NCBI GenBank assembly: GCA_905221605.1
Contig: CAJNDS010002206.1
Coordinates: forward strand, 355,226 to 419,225
Source: Symbiodinium natans
Lineage: Eukaryota; Sar; Dinophyceae; Suessiales; Symbiodiniaceae
Direction: 5' to 3'
Length of the DNA stretch: 64,000 nt
Part shown: piece by piece, positions 52,010-63,239 of the stretch
Layout: every line of letters starts with the position of its first letter
Position numbering within the stretch: the first letter of the stretch is position 1
The notes under the pieces: generated by a model
What the model was told of the DNA's origin: nothing
The model's input: only the letters and a program-made list of their open reading frames with translations
Databases searched by the model: none
Translations under genes and position numbers: made by a program

Positions 52010-53690
52010 GGCTGTGGCCTTCTGAATGCTTGCTTGAGATTCTCACCCAGAAGTTGCAGAGTAACTTGTTTCTGCAGTTGCAGGTCCTAATGCTCCAATT
52101 GTCGGGAAGACTGGCCACCAGTTGAATATTCTTTGCAGACGAGAAGTCTGTTTGAACCTTTTGCGTCTTGCAGTTGAGCTAAAGCCTGGGTCGAGCTGGC
52201 ATGGGAAGCGAATTAGCGTGAGCCTGTGGTCAGAAGGAAATCGAACAATGCCTGCCAGGCCGCACCATGGCCCAAAAGATTTTGCGCGCATTTTACGGGC
52301 ACTTTTGACCCTTCTAAAAGCCAGCCCTAAGCCCTCAGGACCGCGTTTTTGAACGAGTTCCCGCCAAATCAGGGAGGAAGGACTTGCCCGCACAACCAAA
52401 CAGCCAGAGGCCACGCCACAACAGAGGTCAGTTTTGAAATGCAGATACAAGAGAGAGGTCTACAATTGGGTTGTCGCAGCCAAAAAAGAAGAAAGAAGAA
52501 GAATGTAGGGTGGAATTTAGAACAGTTCACTTCCTCTTTTCTCTTTTAGGAGCTCTGGAGGGGTGAAATCTGGGCTAATCCTTGTTCCTCTCTTTTTCTA
52601 CGGGCTTCGCAGGACGACAGCACTCCGTGGCAATTTTTTCAAATTTTCCAAAATGCAAGTTTCAGCACTTTTCAAGGTTTTCAATTTTCATTGTTTGCAG
52701 GCATCGCTGGGTTGTTATTCAGCTCTCTGCAGTGGTCTTAGCAGGATTTACCCACACGGAAGATCTAAAAGCTGCATATTTTCAGAAATTTGAATTTTTG
52801 TTTTTGAAAACCATGAAAAATGTGTTTTTTTTCTTTCGTTGAAAACCTTTTTGTTTGCTCCCATTTTACCTGGCAAGATAGCATGTAGGAATTCCAAAAT
52901 GATGTTTTTAAACCAACCATTCCACAGAATGCATTCTAGATTTTTTGGACGCCGCGTTTCTTGCAATGTTTTTTGAAAATTTTCAAAATTTAAAATTTTG
53001 ATCCAAATCAAGCCGGTTAGCTTAGTTGCAAAAGTTAGTGAGGCTCATTTTGTTTTCAGATCATTTTGTTAAACAATGTTTCTCAAACAAGGAAAAGTTG
53101 AAAAAAAACATCAATTGATGTTTTAAATTGTGCTCAAGCGATTTTGTTTCTGAACCAAAATCAGTATTCACACTGCAGACTTTGAATGATTAAAAACTAG
53201 TGTTTCCTGTTTTAAATGTTTTTTTCGTTTTTGGAAATTTTGAAAACAATCTGCTTTGACCCAAGGCAACTTTGAAACCAGTGTTTTTCTGGTTTTAAAT
53301 GTTTTTCATGTTGGAAATCAAAAATAATTTGTTAACAGGGCATCTTCAATTTGCTCAAGTTTGGTCTTGCCTTGCATGTGTCAAGCCAGACAGCTGAAAA
53401 ACACATCCAAAGTTTTTTTAAGGTCATGTTTCTTTGCTGGTAGCTTTGTTCAGCCTTTGCAGGTGCAAACAGGAAAAATGCACGTCAAGTCAAGCAGCAG
53501 AAAAAAAATGGGCTGAGTTTGAAGTCTTGGCTTTACAAGATGGTCGTTCTGCGCAGCCTGTCGAAAAAAAGAAGTCCCCCCCTTGTTCTTTGTCGTCCTG
53601 CTGTACTTGGAGAAGAACAGTCGAGAATTATCTTTCGAGCCGTCCTCCCGCAGAAGCAAGAAAAAAAAATTGTTCTAAAATCCATGCCCC
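52010..53690. other. AT-rich intergenic DNA, no gene recognised
   Basis: T-rich tracts, with short ORFs made of Phe, Lys and Leu codons and no domain. Base composition shifts sharply to AT-rich from about 52550, in contrast to GC-rich DNA on the left. Confidence 0.5.
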
Positions 53691-54170
53691 CTTGCTTCGT
53701 CGTCCTACTTGAATTTTTCTGTTTTTTGTATTTTGTTCTTCGAAAAATCAGAGGAGAAGAGAGAGGATTTTAGTTTAAATTCCACCCCCCCCGAATCTTG
53801 TTTTGTTTTTGTCTTTCATTGTTCGAGAATTAGAGGAGTGGAGACTTTTTGGAAGTAAAGAGCGGGGAGGGCTTGGGGCGCAGCCTCCCCCCCCATTTAC
53901 TTGTTGTAGGGAAGGGAAGGAACGTATTCTAAATTCCACCCTCGAATCTCCTTTTTTGTTTTTTGTGTTTCATTATTTGAAAACTCCGAGGAGAGAGAAG
54001 GGAAGTTATTCTAAATTCTACGCCCCTCGAATTTTTTTGTTTTTTGTATTTCGTTATTCGAAAAATCAAGGGAGAAGAGAGAAGGGATTTTAGTTTAAAT
54101 TCCACCCCCCTGAATCTTGTTTTGTTTTTGTTTTTCATTGTTCGAAAATCAGAGGAGTGGAGACTTTTTA
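53690..54170 (+). repeat. ~105-bp tandem repeat (TTTTTGT…TTCGAAAATC…GAGGAGAGAAG)
   Basis: Four to five diverged copies of TGTTTTTTGTATTTCGTTATTCGAAAAATC, GAGGAGAAGAGAGAAGGGAT and TTTAAATTCCACCCCCC. The third copy is interrupted by a short GC-rich insert (about 53850-53930). Confidence 0.8.
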
Positions 54171-54469
54171 CGACGCAATCACGTACAGTAGCATGTTTTT
54201 GGCTTGAATGTGTTTTTTTGTTGTGGCACGGGCTCGGCCAAGAACCCCATGTCTTGTAGCGGACTGGGGAAGCGGCTTCGGCCTGCGAGTGCCCGACGCC
54301 TCCCATCTCGAGTGCGTGTGGCAAAGGGCCAAGCCGAAAACCCCATGTTTTCTCGTGGAGGCCAGGGAGGCTGCAAGGGGGGGCTTCAAGGGGGATCAGA
54401 GGAAGCTGCAAAGGGAGGTTTCAAGGGGGGCTTGAAAGGGGGTTTGAGACGCGGGCGTAAACGGCGCGA

Positions 54470-54965
54470 AGAAGGCCCAGGTACTAGGCCTCTTAAACTG
54501 CTCCCGGAAACCCGTACAGGGAGCAGTTTAAGAGGCCTCATAACTGGGCCTGCTTCGCAGAGGTTTCAGGAAGCAGTTTAAGGGGCCTAATAACTGGGCC
54601 TTCTTCGCGAGGTTCCAGGGAGCAGTTTAAGAGATCTAATAACTGGGCCTGCTTCGCAGGGGTTTCAGGGAGCAGTTTAAGAGGCCTAATAATTGGGCCT
54701 TCTTCGCGAGGTTCCAGGGAGCAGTTTAAGAGGCCTAATAACTGGGCCTGCTTCGCAGGGGTTTCAGGGAGCAGTTTAAGAGGCCTAATAACTGGGCCTT
54801 CTTCGCGACGTTTCGGCAGCAGTTTGAGAGGCCCACTAACTGGGCCTTCTTCGCGAGGTTCCAGGGAGCAGTTCAAGCGGCCTAATAACTGGGCTTGCTT
54901 CGCACGGGTTGCAGGGAGCAGTTTACGAGGCCGAGCACCTGGGCCTTCTTCGCGACGTTTAGGCT
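54470..54965 (+). repeat. ~60-bp tandem repeat (GGGAGCAGTTTAAGAGGCCT…)
   Basis: About eight copies of GGGAGCAGTTTAAGAGGCCT + AATAACTGGGCCT(G/T)CTTCGC + AGGGGTTTCA or GAGGTTCCA. The two variants alternate (TGCTTCGCAGGGGTTTCA and TTCTTCGCGAGGTTCCA), suggesting the higher-order unit is a ~125-bp dimer. Confidence 0.9.
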
Positions 54966-54989
54966 CGCGTCTCAAACCTCCCCTTCAGG

Positions 54990-55265
54990 CCCTCCTTGAA
55001 GCCTCCCTGTGAAGCTTCCCTTGAAGCCCCCCCTTCAAGCCCCCCTTGAAGCCCCCCTTGAAGCCCCCCTTGAAGCCCCCCTTGAAGCCCCCCTTCAAGC
55101 CCCCCTTCAAGCCCCCCTTCAAGCCCCCCTTCAAGCCCCCCTTCAATCAAGACCCTTCGCCCCCCCCCCCCCCCCCTCCCCCCCCCCTCCCCCCCCCTCC
55201 CCCCCCCCCCTTCACCCCTCAGGAAGCTTGAAGGGGGGCTTCAAGCCCCCTTCAAGCCCCCCTTC
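54990..55265. repeat. GCCCCCCTTGAAG array and poly-C tract
   Basis: Twelve-base units GCCCCCCTTGAA/GCCCCCCTTCAA are repeated to 55145, then C-rich runs to 55213, then CTTCAAGCCCCC units again. The complementary orientation (AAGGGGGGCTTCAAG) occurs at 54372-54440, on the other side of the 60-bp array. Confidence 0.9.
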
Positions 55266-55532
55266 GTACGAAGGGGGCGGGCCCAGCCCCCACTCACAGG
55301 TATTGTCCCTCTTGGGCTGCTCTCCTACAAGCGCCTGTTACACAATTGCTTCCATCAGTGGCGACTCTGGCACCTGCGATGAAAGCCGAAACCCTGCTCA
55401 AGCAGGCAGCCAGGAGGAGAAAACGTAACTTTCTCAACAACTGCCTTCAACAGGCCGAGCAAGCGTCGGCCGGCAATCGCACTTTGGTGTGTATCGCATG
55501 ATTCGCTCTTACATGATCAACTTGATCTTAGA

Positions 55533-55991
55533 ATGAGTTCACTGATTTGCAGAATATTAGAAGCACAGAAAGGCCAGATCTCAATGTTACGGATTCCAGA
55601 TTGGCTGGAAGTACAAGTGCACACATCAGCCTTCAATGCTATGCTGTGGGAAGATGTCAGCAAACGCGTGAGTGAAATCTGTGGAGTCTCTGAAGAAGAG
55701 TCACCGGTTCTGTGTGGCTCTCTTTATGGGTTCCGTGCTTTGAGCCGCTGTGGAGTCTTGGGTAATTCTGAAGCTTGCATGTGTTTGCCACAACGAACTC
55801 TAAGACTTTTCAAGACATCCTGTCAAGCACAGTGGATGCAAGGTGGAATTCGTTTATCACGTGTTTTCAACAACAAACTCTTGGAATCAGTTGGACCCAG
55901 GACAAATCTGCCTTATGGCGGGAGCTTGCATAAGTTTAAGTTTAATGTCAGAGATCGGTTGGTGTGTCGTTTGTTTCGTTTTGGTGGCTGA
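55533..55991 (+). CDS. Unidentified ORF, 152 codons
   Basis: The ATG at 55533 starts a coherent frame (MSSLICRILEAQKGQISMLR, RIPDWLEVQVHTSAFNAMLW, VSEICGVSEEESPVLCGSLY) with balanced composition, ending in an Arg/Phe-rich tail. I do not recognise a family. It may be a single exon; the region is not repetitive. Confidence 0.35.
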   Translation: MSSLICRILEAQKGQISMLRIPDWLEVQVHTSAFNAMLWEDVSKRVSEICGVSEEESPVLCGSLYGFRALSRCGVLGNSEACMCLPQRTLRLFKTSCQAQWMQGGIRLSRVFNNKLLESVGPRTNLPYGGSLHKFKFNVRDRLVCRLFRFGG

Positions 55992-56560
55992 TTATTGATG
56001 GTTTTTGTCATATTTTTGGATCAGCTTGTATAGATTTGTTTTGCTTCGGAGTGATTGGAAATCGTTGTAATCCCATTCTTGAGCCTCGATGATTTTCCCT
56101 AGGAAATCATACGAGTGTGTGTTGTGCAGTTTGCAAAGGTGTTGCACGCAACGAGTCTGTGAACCTCCATCATGGAACACAAGTCTGCGACATCGGTTTG
56201 TGGGGCCCTCTTTCGAGGGACGACCCATCCCGGTGAGTTCTGTCATGTGGGGCAGGGTTCAGGTAGAGTAGAAACTGTGTTCTGAAGTTCGTTTAAAGCT
56301 CACCACTGAACTTGTTTAGTTTGCGCACTTCGTGACTTTTGGCTCAAGGCCTGCGAGTGAAAAAGAGTGTTGTGCTTTCAAGGGAAGACACCAGAGGGAC
56401 CTTCAACTTTTAACGACCTGGACCTAGAACCCTGCGAGGCGGGGTCTCGAGTCCAACAACGCACCGCTCTTGCCATTGAAAGCTGGACTAGTCCACTTGG
56501 AAGGCAGTGCGGCGTTCCTGAGTGGGCTACTCTTCTTTAGATAGGTTGGATTGGAGCCAG
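55992..56560. other. Intergenic, with a spliced-leader-like 12-mer
   Basis: TTTTGGCTCAAG at 56337-56348 is identical to the 3' end of the dinoflagellate spliced leader. A minus-strand ORF (55992-56246) has no recognisable family. A GGTCTCGAGTCC box near 56442 recalls a tRNA B box, but no cloverleaf could be built. Confidence 0.35.
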
Positions 56561-56594
56561 CTAAGCCAAATAGCTGTGTGTGCAACACAAACTG

Positions 56595-57820
56595 TCACAA
56601 TTCACGCTGCCAAAACACTGTAAATCTAGCGAAAGCTTCATTGTCCAGCACAGTTGACCTGCCGAAGCCTACAATCATGTAGTCAAAGTTGCAAAGCAGA
56701 CCGCTTGATACGAAAACACGCAGCACAATCTTCTGGCCAGCAGAAATCAAAGATTTTGCAGCCTTTGACACTGAAGTTGAGTTGCATATAGCCATCCAAA
56801 TGAATGTCCAGAGTTCCAATGATACACTGCCAGGGTAAGGATTTACGATGCACACAAACTTGTGATTTTCCTCTCATTGCCCACATCGAAGGTTTGACCG
56901 GCGACAGGTTGCCTGAAACCACTTGATCTTATGCCCTTTGCCAATATTGAGTCCATTCTTTTCTCAGCAACAGGGTGCTGATTCTTGCTTACTGCTGCAA
57001 AGATTTTTCCACTTGTCTGGCAAGAAACTTGCGCTTGCTTGTTGCAGTAGTTCTAGAGCCAAGTTCTTCTTGTCAGTTTTTTTTACCAAAGCTGCAAGCT
57101 TGCCGCATATCTCATCTGCCAGGTCAGTGTGTGTCTTACTTGTGGAAATCGACTGCCCAGCCAGCCAGGTTTCAAGCCAATGTTGGCCAAGGGAGTCCAA
57201 TGGGACACACATGCTGTCCATAATGCACACTCTAAGCAACTTTTGGAGCGTACGAGAATGTAGTGTGAGTAGCGTCAGTAGTCGTGGAGAGACAAAGCTG
57301 GACACACACTTTTTCACGGTCAGTTTGTTGATGTAGGCATCCTCCAGATCGGTTAGCCTGCTGCTGAGGCTCATATAACATGCCATGCTAGAGAACATAT
57401 TCGCAAGAAGCTTTTACAAGCTGAGTGAGCAGGGTGCTGGCTCCATGTCGGTCAATCCGCGAAGGAACTTTTTAATTTCGATCTGGATCCGTCAGAGCGT
57501 GTGCTCCAGGTTGAGGGCAATTTCAGTGGCAATGTCGTGGATGGCTTGCGTATTGTGGATTTTGTGGACCCTAATGCGCTCGCAGAATGCGTCTGAAATC
57601 TGTAAGAACACGCAGGCAGGCCCTCTAATAGTTCAATGAATGCTGGAGGTTATGGGTGGTACCTGATGCAGGGTAGAAGAAGGCTATTGGGAAGTGCATG
57701 TTGTTGCTTCCGAGATCAGTTCCTGACAGTTCAGGATGCTTCAGGATGTCTTTTGTGTCGAGTCCTTCCCAACTCAACAGAGGCGGTCGATCATGCCCCC
57801 CCAACCTTTGCGACAAAGTT
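56595..57820 (-). pseudogene. Decayed minus-strand coding region, family unknown
   Basis: Several consecutive minus-strand frames read protein-like sequence: 57625-57816 (PPLLSWEGLDTKDILKHPEL); about 57440-57610 (FCERIRVHKIHNTQAIHDIA with a frame change); 56964-57398 (DLADEICGKLAALVKKTDKK); and 56595-56922. Stops and frame changes separate them. It may be a transposon protein or a host pseudogene; I see no defining motif. Confidence 0.3.
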
Positions 57821-58559
57821 TGTGCAGCGCTTATTGGACTTAGGTTAGGTCGACAAATCTAGTGGAGCGGCAGCATCCTTTTGCTTTGCGCGATGGGCGA
57901 AAGGAGCGGCGACAGCAAAGGCGGATATCAGCCTTGAAGTACTTGCAGTGATGATGAGCATACGTGTGTTTTTTTTTTGCATTCGCTGCGCATTGTTTAT
58001 GCTTGCTGTTGTCCATTCATGCAAGTCGAATGGTCATGGCATAATTTCGCGCTTTCGCAATCCGTTTGCGAACGAGGGCGGCTTGCTCCGTGACTCACTC
58101 GCACAACTTGCCGTTGCGCTGCCTTGCCAAGGCCAAAGGGCACCGAACCTTGCATGTGTCCGGGTTTCGCATCTCATGAATGGAACCAAGACGTCCTGTG
58201 GTCAACATTTTTTCTTCAAATTTATTGACACAGTTTCCCGGACAGTTTTGGATTCATGCAATATCCAAATGGCAAGGCCTACTAATTCTTAAGGGACTGC
58301 ATGACCTCTGATGATTGCCATTTCATGCTCAAGTTGGCGTTCGGCAAACATTGGTGTTGTGGGCAAGGTCAAGTGCCATTGATTTCTAAGCCCAACAGGT
58401 CGGCAACTTTGACATTCGACATACAAATCATTCCAAAGTTGGGAGCGCTACGACTTTCATTTGCTTGTATCCAATTGCAAAGCTAGCACATGGTGTCCAG
58501 GCGCGATGTTCAGTGTCATGATAATCTTAGTTTTTGATGCGATGCGTGAGGTTATTGGA

Positions 58560-59067
58560 CTATTCCGAGGGAGGTCCCAACGACCCACGCACCACCTTCA
58601 ACGACTTGCGCAAATGGCTTACGGCTGTCAAGGAGGATTGTCGTGGGATCGAAACTTTCAGCTTACGGTCGGGCTTCTGATGCCATCGCATCAGGCAAAG
58701 TGTTGGTGTCATACAGTCACTGGGTTTATCGATGTCATGTCTTGGCCTGTGAGCCGGTTCAAGACAAAACGCCGATGACTGCTGCAGGAACTTTCCCCTT
58801 GGGGTTGGCAGGCCTACGACGCAGAGTTCCGAGAGCGAATGCAGGCTCTGCTCGACCAGCTTGTGGAGCATTTTTCATGTTTGTGAACCTTGGTGATAAG
58901 AAGTCAACCAGGCTGAAAAAAAGCTGTACGCCATGAACGGCCTGCCCAACAGCGGTGCGCAACCGCAGGACCGTCATTGAGTTCCAGCGCTTATGCTGTA
59001 GGCAGTTTGTCGTTGTATGTTTGTGAGGATGGTGTCATCCAGGGAACCCCATTGTGGCAAGAAAGGC

Positions 59068-59106
<39 letters not shown>

Positions 59107-62100
59107 GGCGCGCTGTTGCACCTTAGCTATTTCTCGGGTTTGTGGTAGGCTCGACCAGATGTTGCTCGTAGAGCACTTAAAGAGGAAGGCGCCGTCCTTG
59201 GAACATAATGCTAGGTTTTCCTCTGCAGTACGTGGCTTGCTTTGAAGGTCATGGTAGCTCACACAGCGTTCACCGAAGCCACGGATTTGTTGCTGAAATC
59301 GCACGCGTGGTTGGTGAAGGCTGGATCTGCTGTTGTGAGGCATGTTTTCATTGTTGACAAGCAAAAAAATGTGCAGCGGTCAGGATTCGCTACTGGCTGA
59401 CAAATTCGCTGAATGCGACCGGGCTTCATGGAGACGTGCGTAAGCGGGTCGATAGCCAACTGGTCGTCCCAAGGCATCTCACGGGTGCCGCCGAGTCAGC
59501 ATGACAGAATCGATTTGCTACAGGTCGTGCCGGCCCCAACCTTTAGAACCTTGTGTTGCTATCACTTGCTATCACTTGCTATCTCTCCATTCTGTCCATG
59601 ATGTGCATCTTCAAACATGACAATGCTGGAGTTTTTCAGCGGCTCTCGTGCTGGAGAAGATTGTCAGGCAGCAGCAAGCATGTGTCAGCATAGTTTTAGT
59701 CTAGTCCTTGTTTGGTAGCAGCTCGTTACCTATCCATAACGTACAGCAGTCTTCCTTGCGTCCAGTCACAGCAAATGTCAACCAAGCTGTTCACGGACCA
59801 GAAGCCCTTGCTGCGCAAGTATGTTCCAATTCCCACATTCACTCGGTGTGTTGCTCTCATGACTGTCGTCGTTGGTGGTGGTACAGGTTGGGTCTGTCGA
59901 TACGGGGCTTGATTGAAGCATGCCAGGGATTCGGCTTGGTTTCGCAGTGTTTCATCTGCACCGCATGCTTCTCAACAAAAAGCTGAGCGTGTTGGTCTTA
60001 CTGGTGGAAGCCCATGTGGTCCTTGATGTAGGCATGGGCCGGGTCTTGTCAAGCAATGGCATGGTCGACTCACCGGCGCTGACAAGTTTCACAGGGCTCC
60101 AAAGTGCTCAAGGCTTTCGCAAGTTTTGATTTCCGTTGGCAGCATGTTCCGACTTGCCAATGCTGGACTGCGAGATGTGTTTGTCCCATCAGGTGAGGCA
60201 AGAAGACTGCTACGCTCGGCGTTGGTGGACGTGGGGGCTATCACAAAGGCTAGGATTGCGCTTACACATTCGATCTCCCTCTCCCACTCCCTCTCCCTCT
60301 CCCTCTCCCTCTCTCTCTCAGTCTCTATATACATATATGACTATCTGGCAGGAGGAGGCCGCGGCAGCAGAGCCCAAAGATGCGGTCTTGGCCTCCTTGA
60401 AGTCGATGGATCATCAGCTGAAGCCCAAGCTTCTCGCGTGTGTGTTTCAAGTTCCTATTGCCGCGCCGATCAGATACGAGCTTGACCGTGCATCTCTGGA
60501 GAAGGACGTCGCGGGTTTGCCTTCGTGTTAGCCGGATCAGATGGCTTCTTACTGGCATTGTTGAGGGCAAGACGGGGCAGATGACTTGTGAAGGAATGTG
60601 GGTCGGTGAAAGCTTGCCATGCTTTGGACTTGCATGGCCGGAATGTGAGAGGACATTCGAGCTCGCCGGAAAGATGCTTATGATGATGGCCGTGGCTCCG
60701 AGCTGCCAAGTGAAGAGAGAGTTCCGACACCTGCAGAGGCTGGAGTCATTGTTTCTGGTTCGACGTGAGAGTTGCTTGGCTGCTGCACTTGCTTTTCAGA
60801 TCGCCCACCAGTTGATGCAGAGCCTGGCCAGCACACAAGTTCGGAACTGTGGAGCTGTCCCGTGCATGACTCCGTAAGCTCAAAAACTTTGCCCGAGGGC
60901 AGGTGACTATGGGACCGGGCCGCCGTACCCGATCGAGGGTCAGCAGCTATGTTGCGAAGAAGCAGAAGAAGAGTTGAATTCGCGTTGAGTTCGCTGCTTT
61001 GCGGAAGGTACGCCTGCCCCTCCGTGGAGGCGGCAAGGTCTCGAGGGCACCGACAATGTGACTGTCCAAACGGACCACACGGCCGGGCCATTTGGCTTGC
61101 TTGTCTTGGTGCCTCTGTGCGTCGTTGTGATGGGCTGCAGCACAGCTCAGCACAGCTTGCCCTATCTGCATGTGCACTGTAGAAGCAGGATGATGTCACT
61201 CGTGTCCTATGCCGGGTGCATTTTCTTGCCGCAGGTGATTGGCAAAGGCGGCTTGCTTCCGGGTGTTTGCGCAGAGTCAGTACCGCACTTATCTCGGGGC
61301 GGGTGGCTGCTGTTCCCTTCTCTGCAGGAGAAAGTACCGAGCTGATCCGGTGCTTCAGTGGAGAGGGAGTGGAGCAGCAATGTGGGCCATTGTACAAAAT
61401 GGACCGCTGAAGTCGTGATGCATGAGCTTCTTATGCTTGTTGGTGCGCGGTGAAAGCTTGAATTTTGAATGCATTTCAAGGACGTGAATGCTGTGAAGGA
61501 GGAAGACGACAGCCTACTTTCAGGGTTGGGCTATGCCCCTTGCCGAATTTCATCTTCTCTTCGAGGAAGCTCTAGGCTCTCTGTGCTTTGCTCTGAGGGC
61601 GGGCCTCTAACCAGCGGCCGGGCAGCCTGCATACTGCAAGCCACTGTTGCCCTCCTCAGGCACTCGTCCAGCCAGGTGCACTCTTTGTACTCCTTACAGC
61701 CGTCAGCTCGGGCAGGCCAGGCAGGCCATCATCAGGCTTGCCGCCTGCTGCTGCCCTAGCTGGGATGCGTGATCGAGCCGTGTTCCGGCTCGTAGGCTGC
61801 TTTGCAGGTTGCTTGGCATCTGCCGACTGTGAAGCATTGCTGGAAAGGCTGCCGCCAAGCAGCGTTGGCAGGCTTTCCTGTGTCCCAGTTGCAATGAGGT
61901 TTCAATGTGCATGTGCGCTGTGAACCAGCAGAGTCTGTAGACAGCGATTCAGAAGTTCTGGGTCCTCCTGCCCGTCGTCGTGCTTTCAGCTTTGAGGTAA
62001 ATGCACTATGTGCCGTGCGCAAGAGACGTTCGCTCATGCGGCAAGAAAAACAGACCGCAGCAACACATGGTATCCCACGTGATGTGGTGGTGGCAGGCGG

Positions 62101-63238
62101 CATGTTGGTCAACATCAAAGTCTGGGATTAAGCTTGTGTCTTCTGTTTTTGACCTCCAAGGCGCTGAAAAACTCGCGCGAGGAGACCAAGGCTGCCAAAG
62201 CCGAGTTCCACGAGTACAAGGCTCAAATGCGTATCGGCGTGCCATGGGTTGTGATAAGTAGATGTTGCGTCGTCCGAATAGCAGAATGATGACATCCACA
62301 AAGCTGCTGTCATGAAGTATGGCCGCGATCAATAGGCAACTATTTCTTCTTGCCTCGTTCATAAGTCCGCCAAACACGGTGCGCTGCTGCATCGCCAGGT
62401 CCGGCAGCAGATCCAGCGCCAGGAATCGCTGGAGTGAAGTTCTTGAAATCTTGTTTTCATGCCTGGCCCGTTTAGATAATCTTCTAGAACATGGCATACA
62501 GGTGAAAGATCGCGACAATCTCTTTGTCTGAAGCTGTAGGGTCAGCTCCGAAGCCGAATTCGCCTCTGTTTTGGCTCGCAGCTTGCGTTGCTGAGTTGTA
62601 AAGTGTATACATAGATGTAGGTATGTATATACACGTACACAATGTGCCTTAGAGCTGGCTTTAGTTGCAGCTTCGGCTCTGATTGTTTTCCAGGATTCGA
62701 ATGGATTTTCCAACATTAAGCTTTCTGCTTGTGCTGGGCAGAGACGTTTCCGAGTTTTCTCCCCAACTTCTTCCAATGGCACTCCAGCCAGCCGCGTCTG
62801 CATACGTGCAGAATTTGCTGGTGAGGGCAACCTGGCATGACTAGGGCTTTGGTAGGTTCTGTTTCAGGAGACCTGGAGAGCCTCACACATGTGGAGCTGT
62901 AGGTGATCTCGGGACGCCCTTTGGCGGAAGAGTGCGCGCAGCAATATGTGCAAAGCCTCGTGCGGAAGGCAGGCGTTTTGTGCGAGATGGAACATGTTTG
63001 TTGCCGCGGTCACTGGCACTGTCGCGTGATGGAATCGTTGTCCAGACCTTCGCCGCCGCTATCGATGGTGCGAAGACCCTATCTTGCTGTTTGTTTTGCA
63101 TCACGTCTTGCGTGAGGGCTACGGGTGATCTGTGCCGGTGCAGGTACAGCGCGGGAGGTTGCAGCTTTGTACGCCCGCGAGGCAGTGAACGGCTTAGTGG
63201 AGAAGGCCGGCCCGGTGGATCTGGTGATGTGTGAATAA
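58560..63238 (+). CDS. Multi-exon host-type gene, unidentified (exon chain)
   Basis: Short coding-like islands with plausible acceptors and donors occur on the plus strand. They are about 58563-58640 (YSEGGPNDPRTTFNDLRKWL), 58789-58877 (ELSPWGWQAYDAEFRERMQA), 58912-58972 (AEKKLYAMNGLPNSGAQPQD), 59770-59818 (QMSTKLFTDQKPLLRK), 60350-60438 (EEAAAAEPKDAVLASLKSMD), 61930-62070 (SVDSDSEVLGPPARRRAFSF), 62160-62235 (KALKNSREETKAAKAEFHEY), 62282-62316, 62387-62433 (HRQVRQQIQRQESLE) and 62897-62970 (VISGRPLAEECAQQYVQSLV). The last exon is 63144-63238 (AREVAALYAREAVNGLVEKA), with stop TAA at 63236. Charged helical composition suggests coiled-coil. Order and joining are inferred; 5' exons and exact borders are unknown. 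Confidence 0.4.
59070..59103. repeat. (TG)n dinucleotide repeat
   Basis: About 17 uninterrupted TG units, intronic with respect to the exon chain. Confidence 0.95.
60268..60325. repeat. (CTCTCC)n / (CT)n repeat
   Basis: A pyrimidine-rich tract of CTCCCTCTCC units ends in CTCTCTCTCAG, then TATATACATATATGA. It lies just upstream of an exon-like segment at 60350 and could act as a polypyrimidine tract. Confidence 0.9.
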
Positions 63239-63239
63239 C

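Noticed and set aside
54470-55265. CRISPR-like array
   Set aside because: Units are contiguous, without unique spacers of constant length, and the context is eukaryotic.
56400-56520. tRNA gene or tRNA-derived SINE
   Set aside because: Only a weak B-box-like GGTCTCGAGTCC is seen; no acceptor stem or anticodon arm could be paired.
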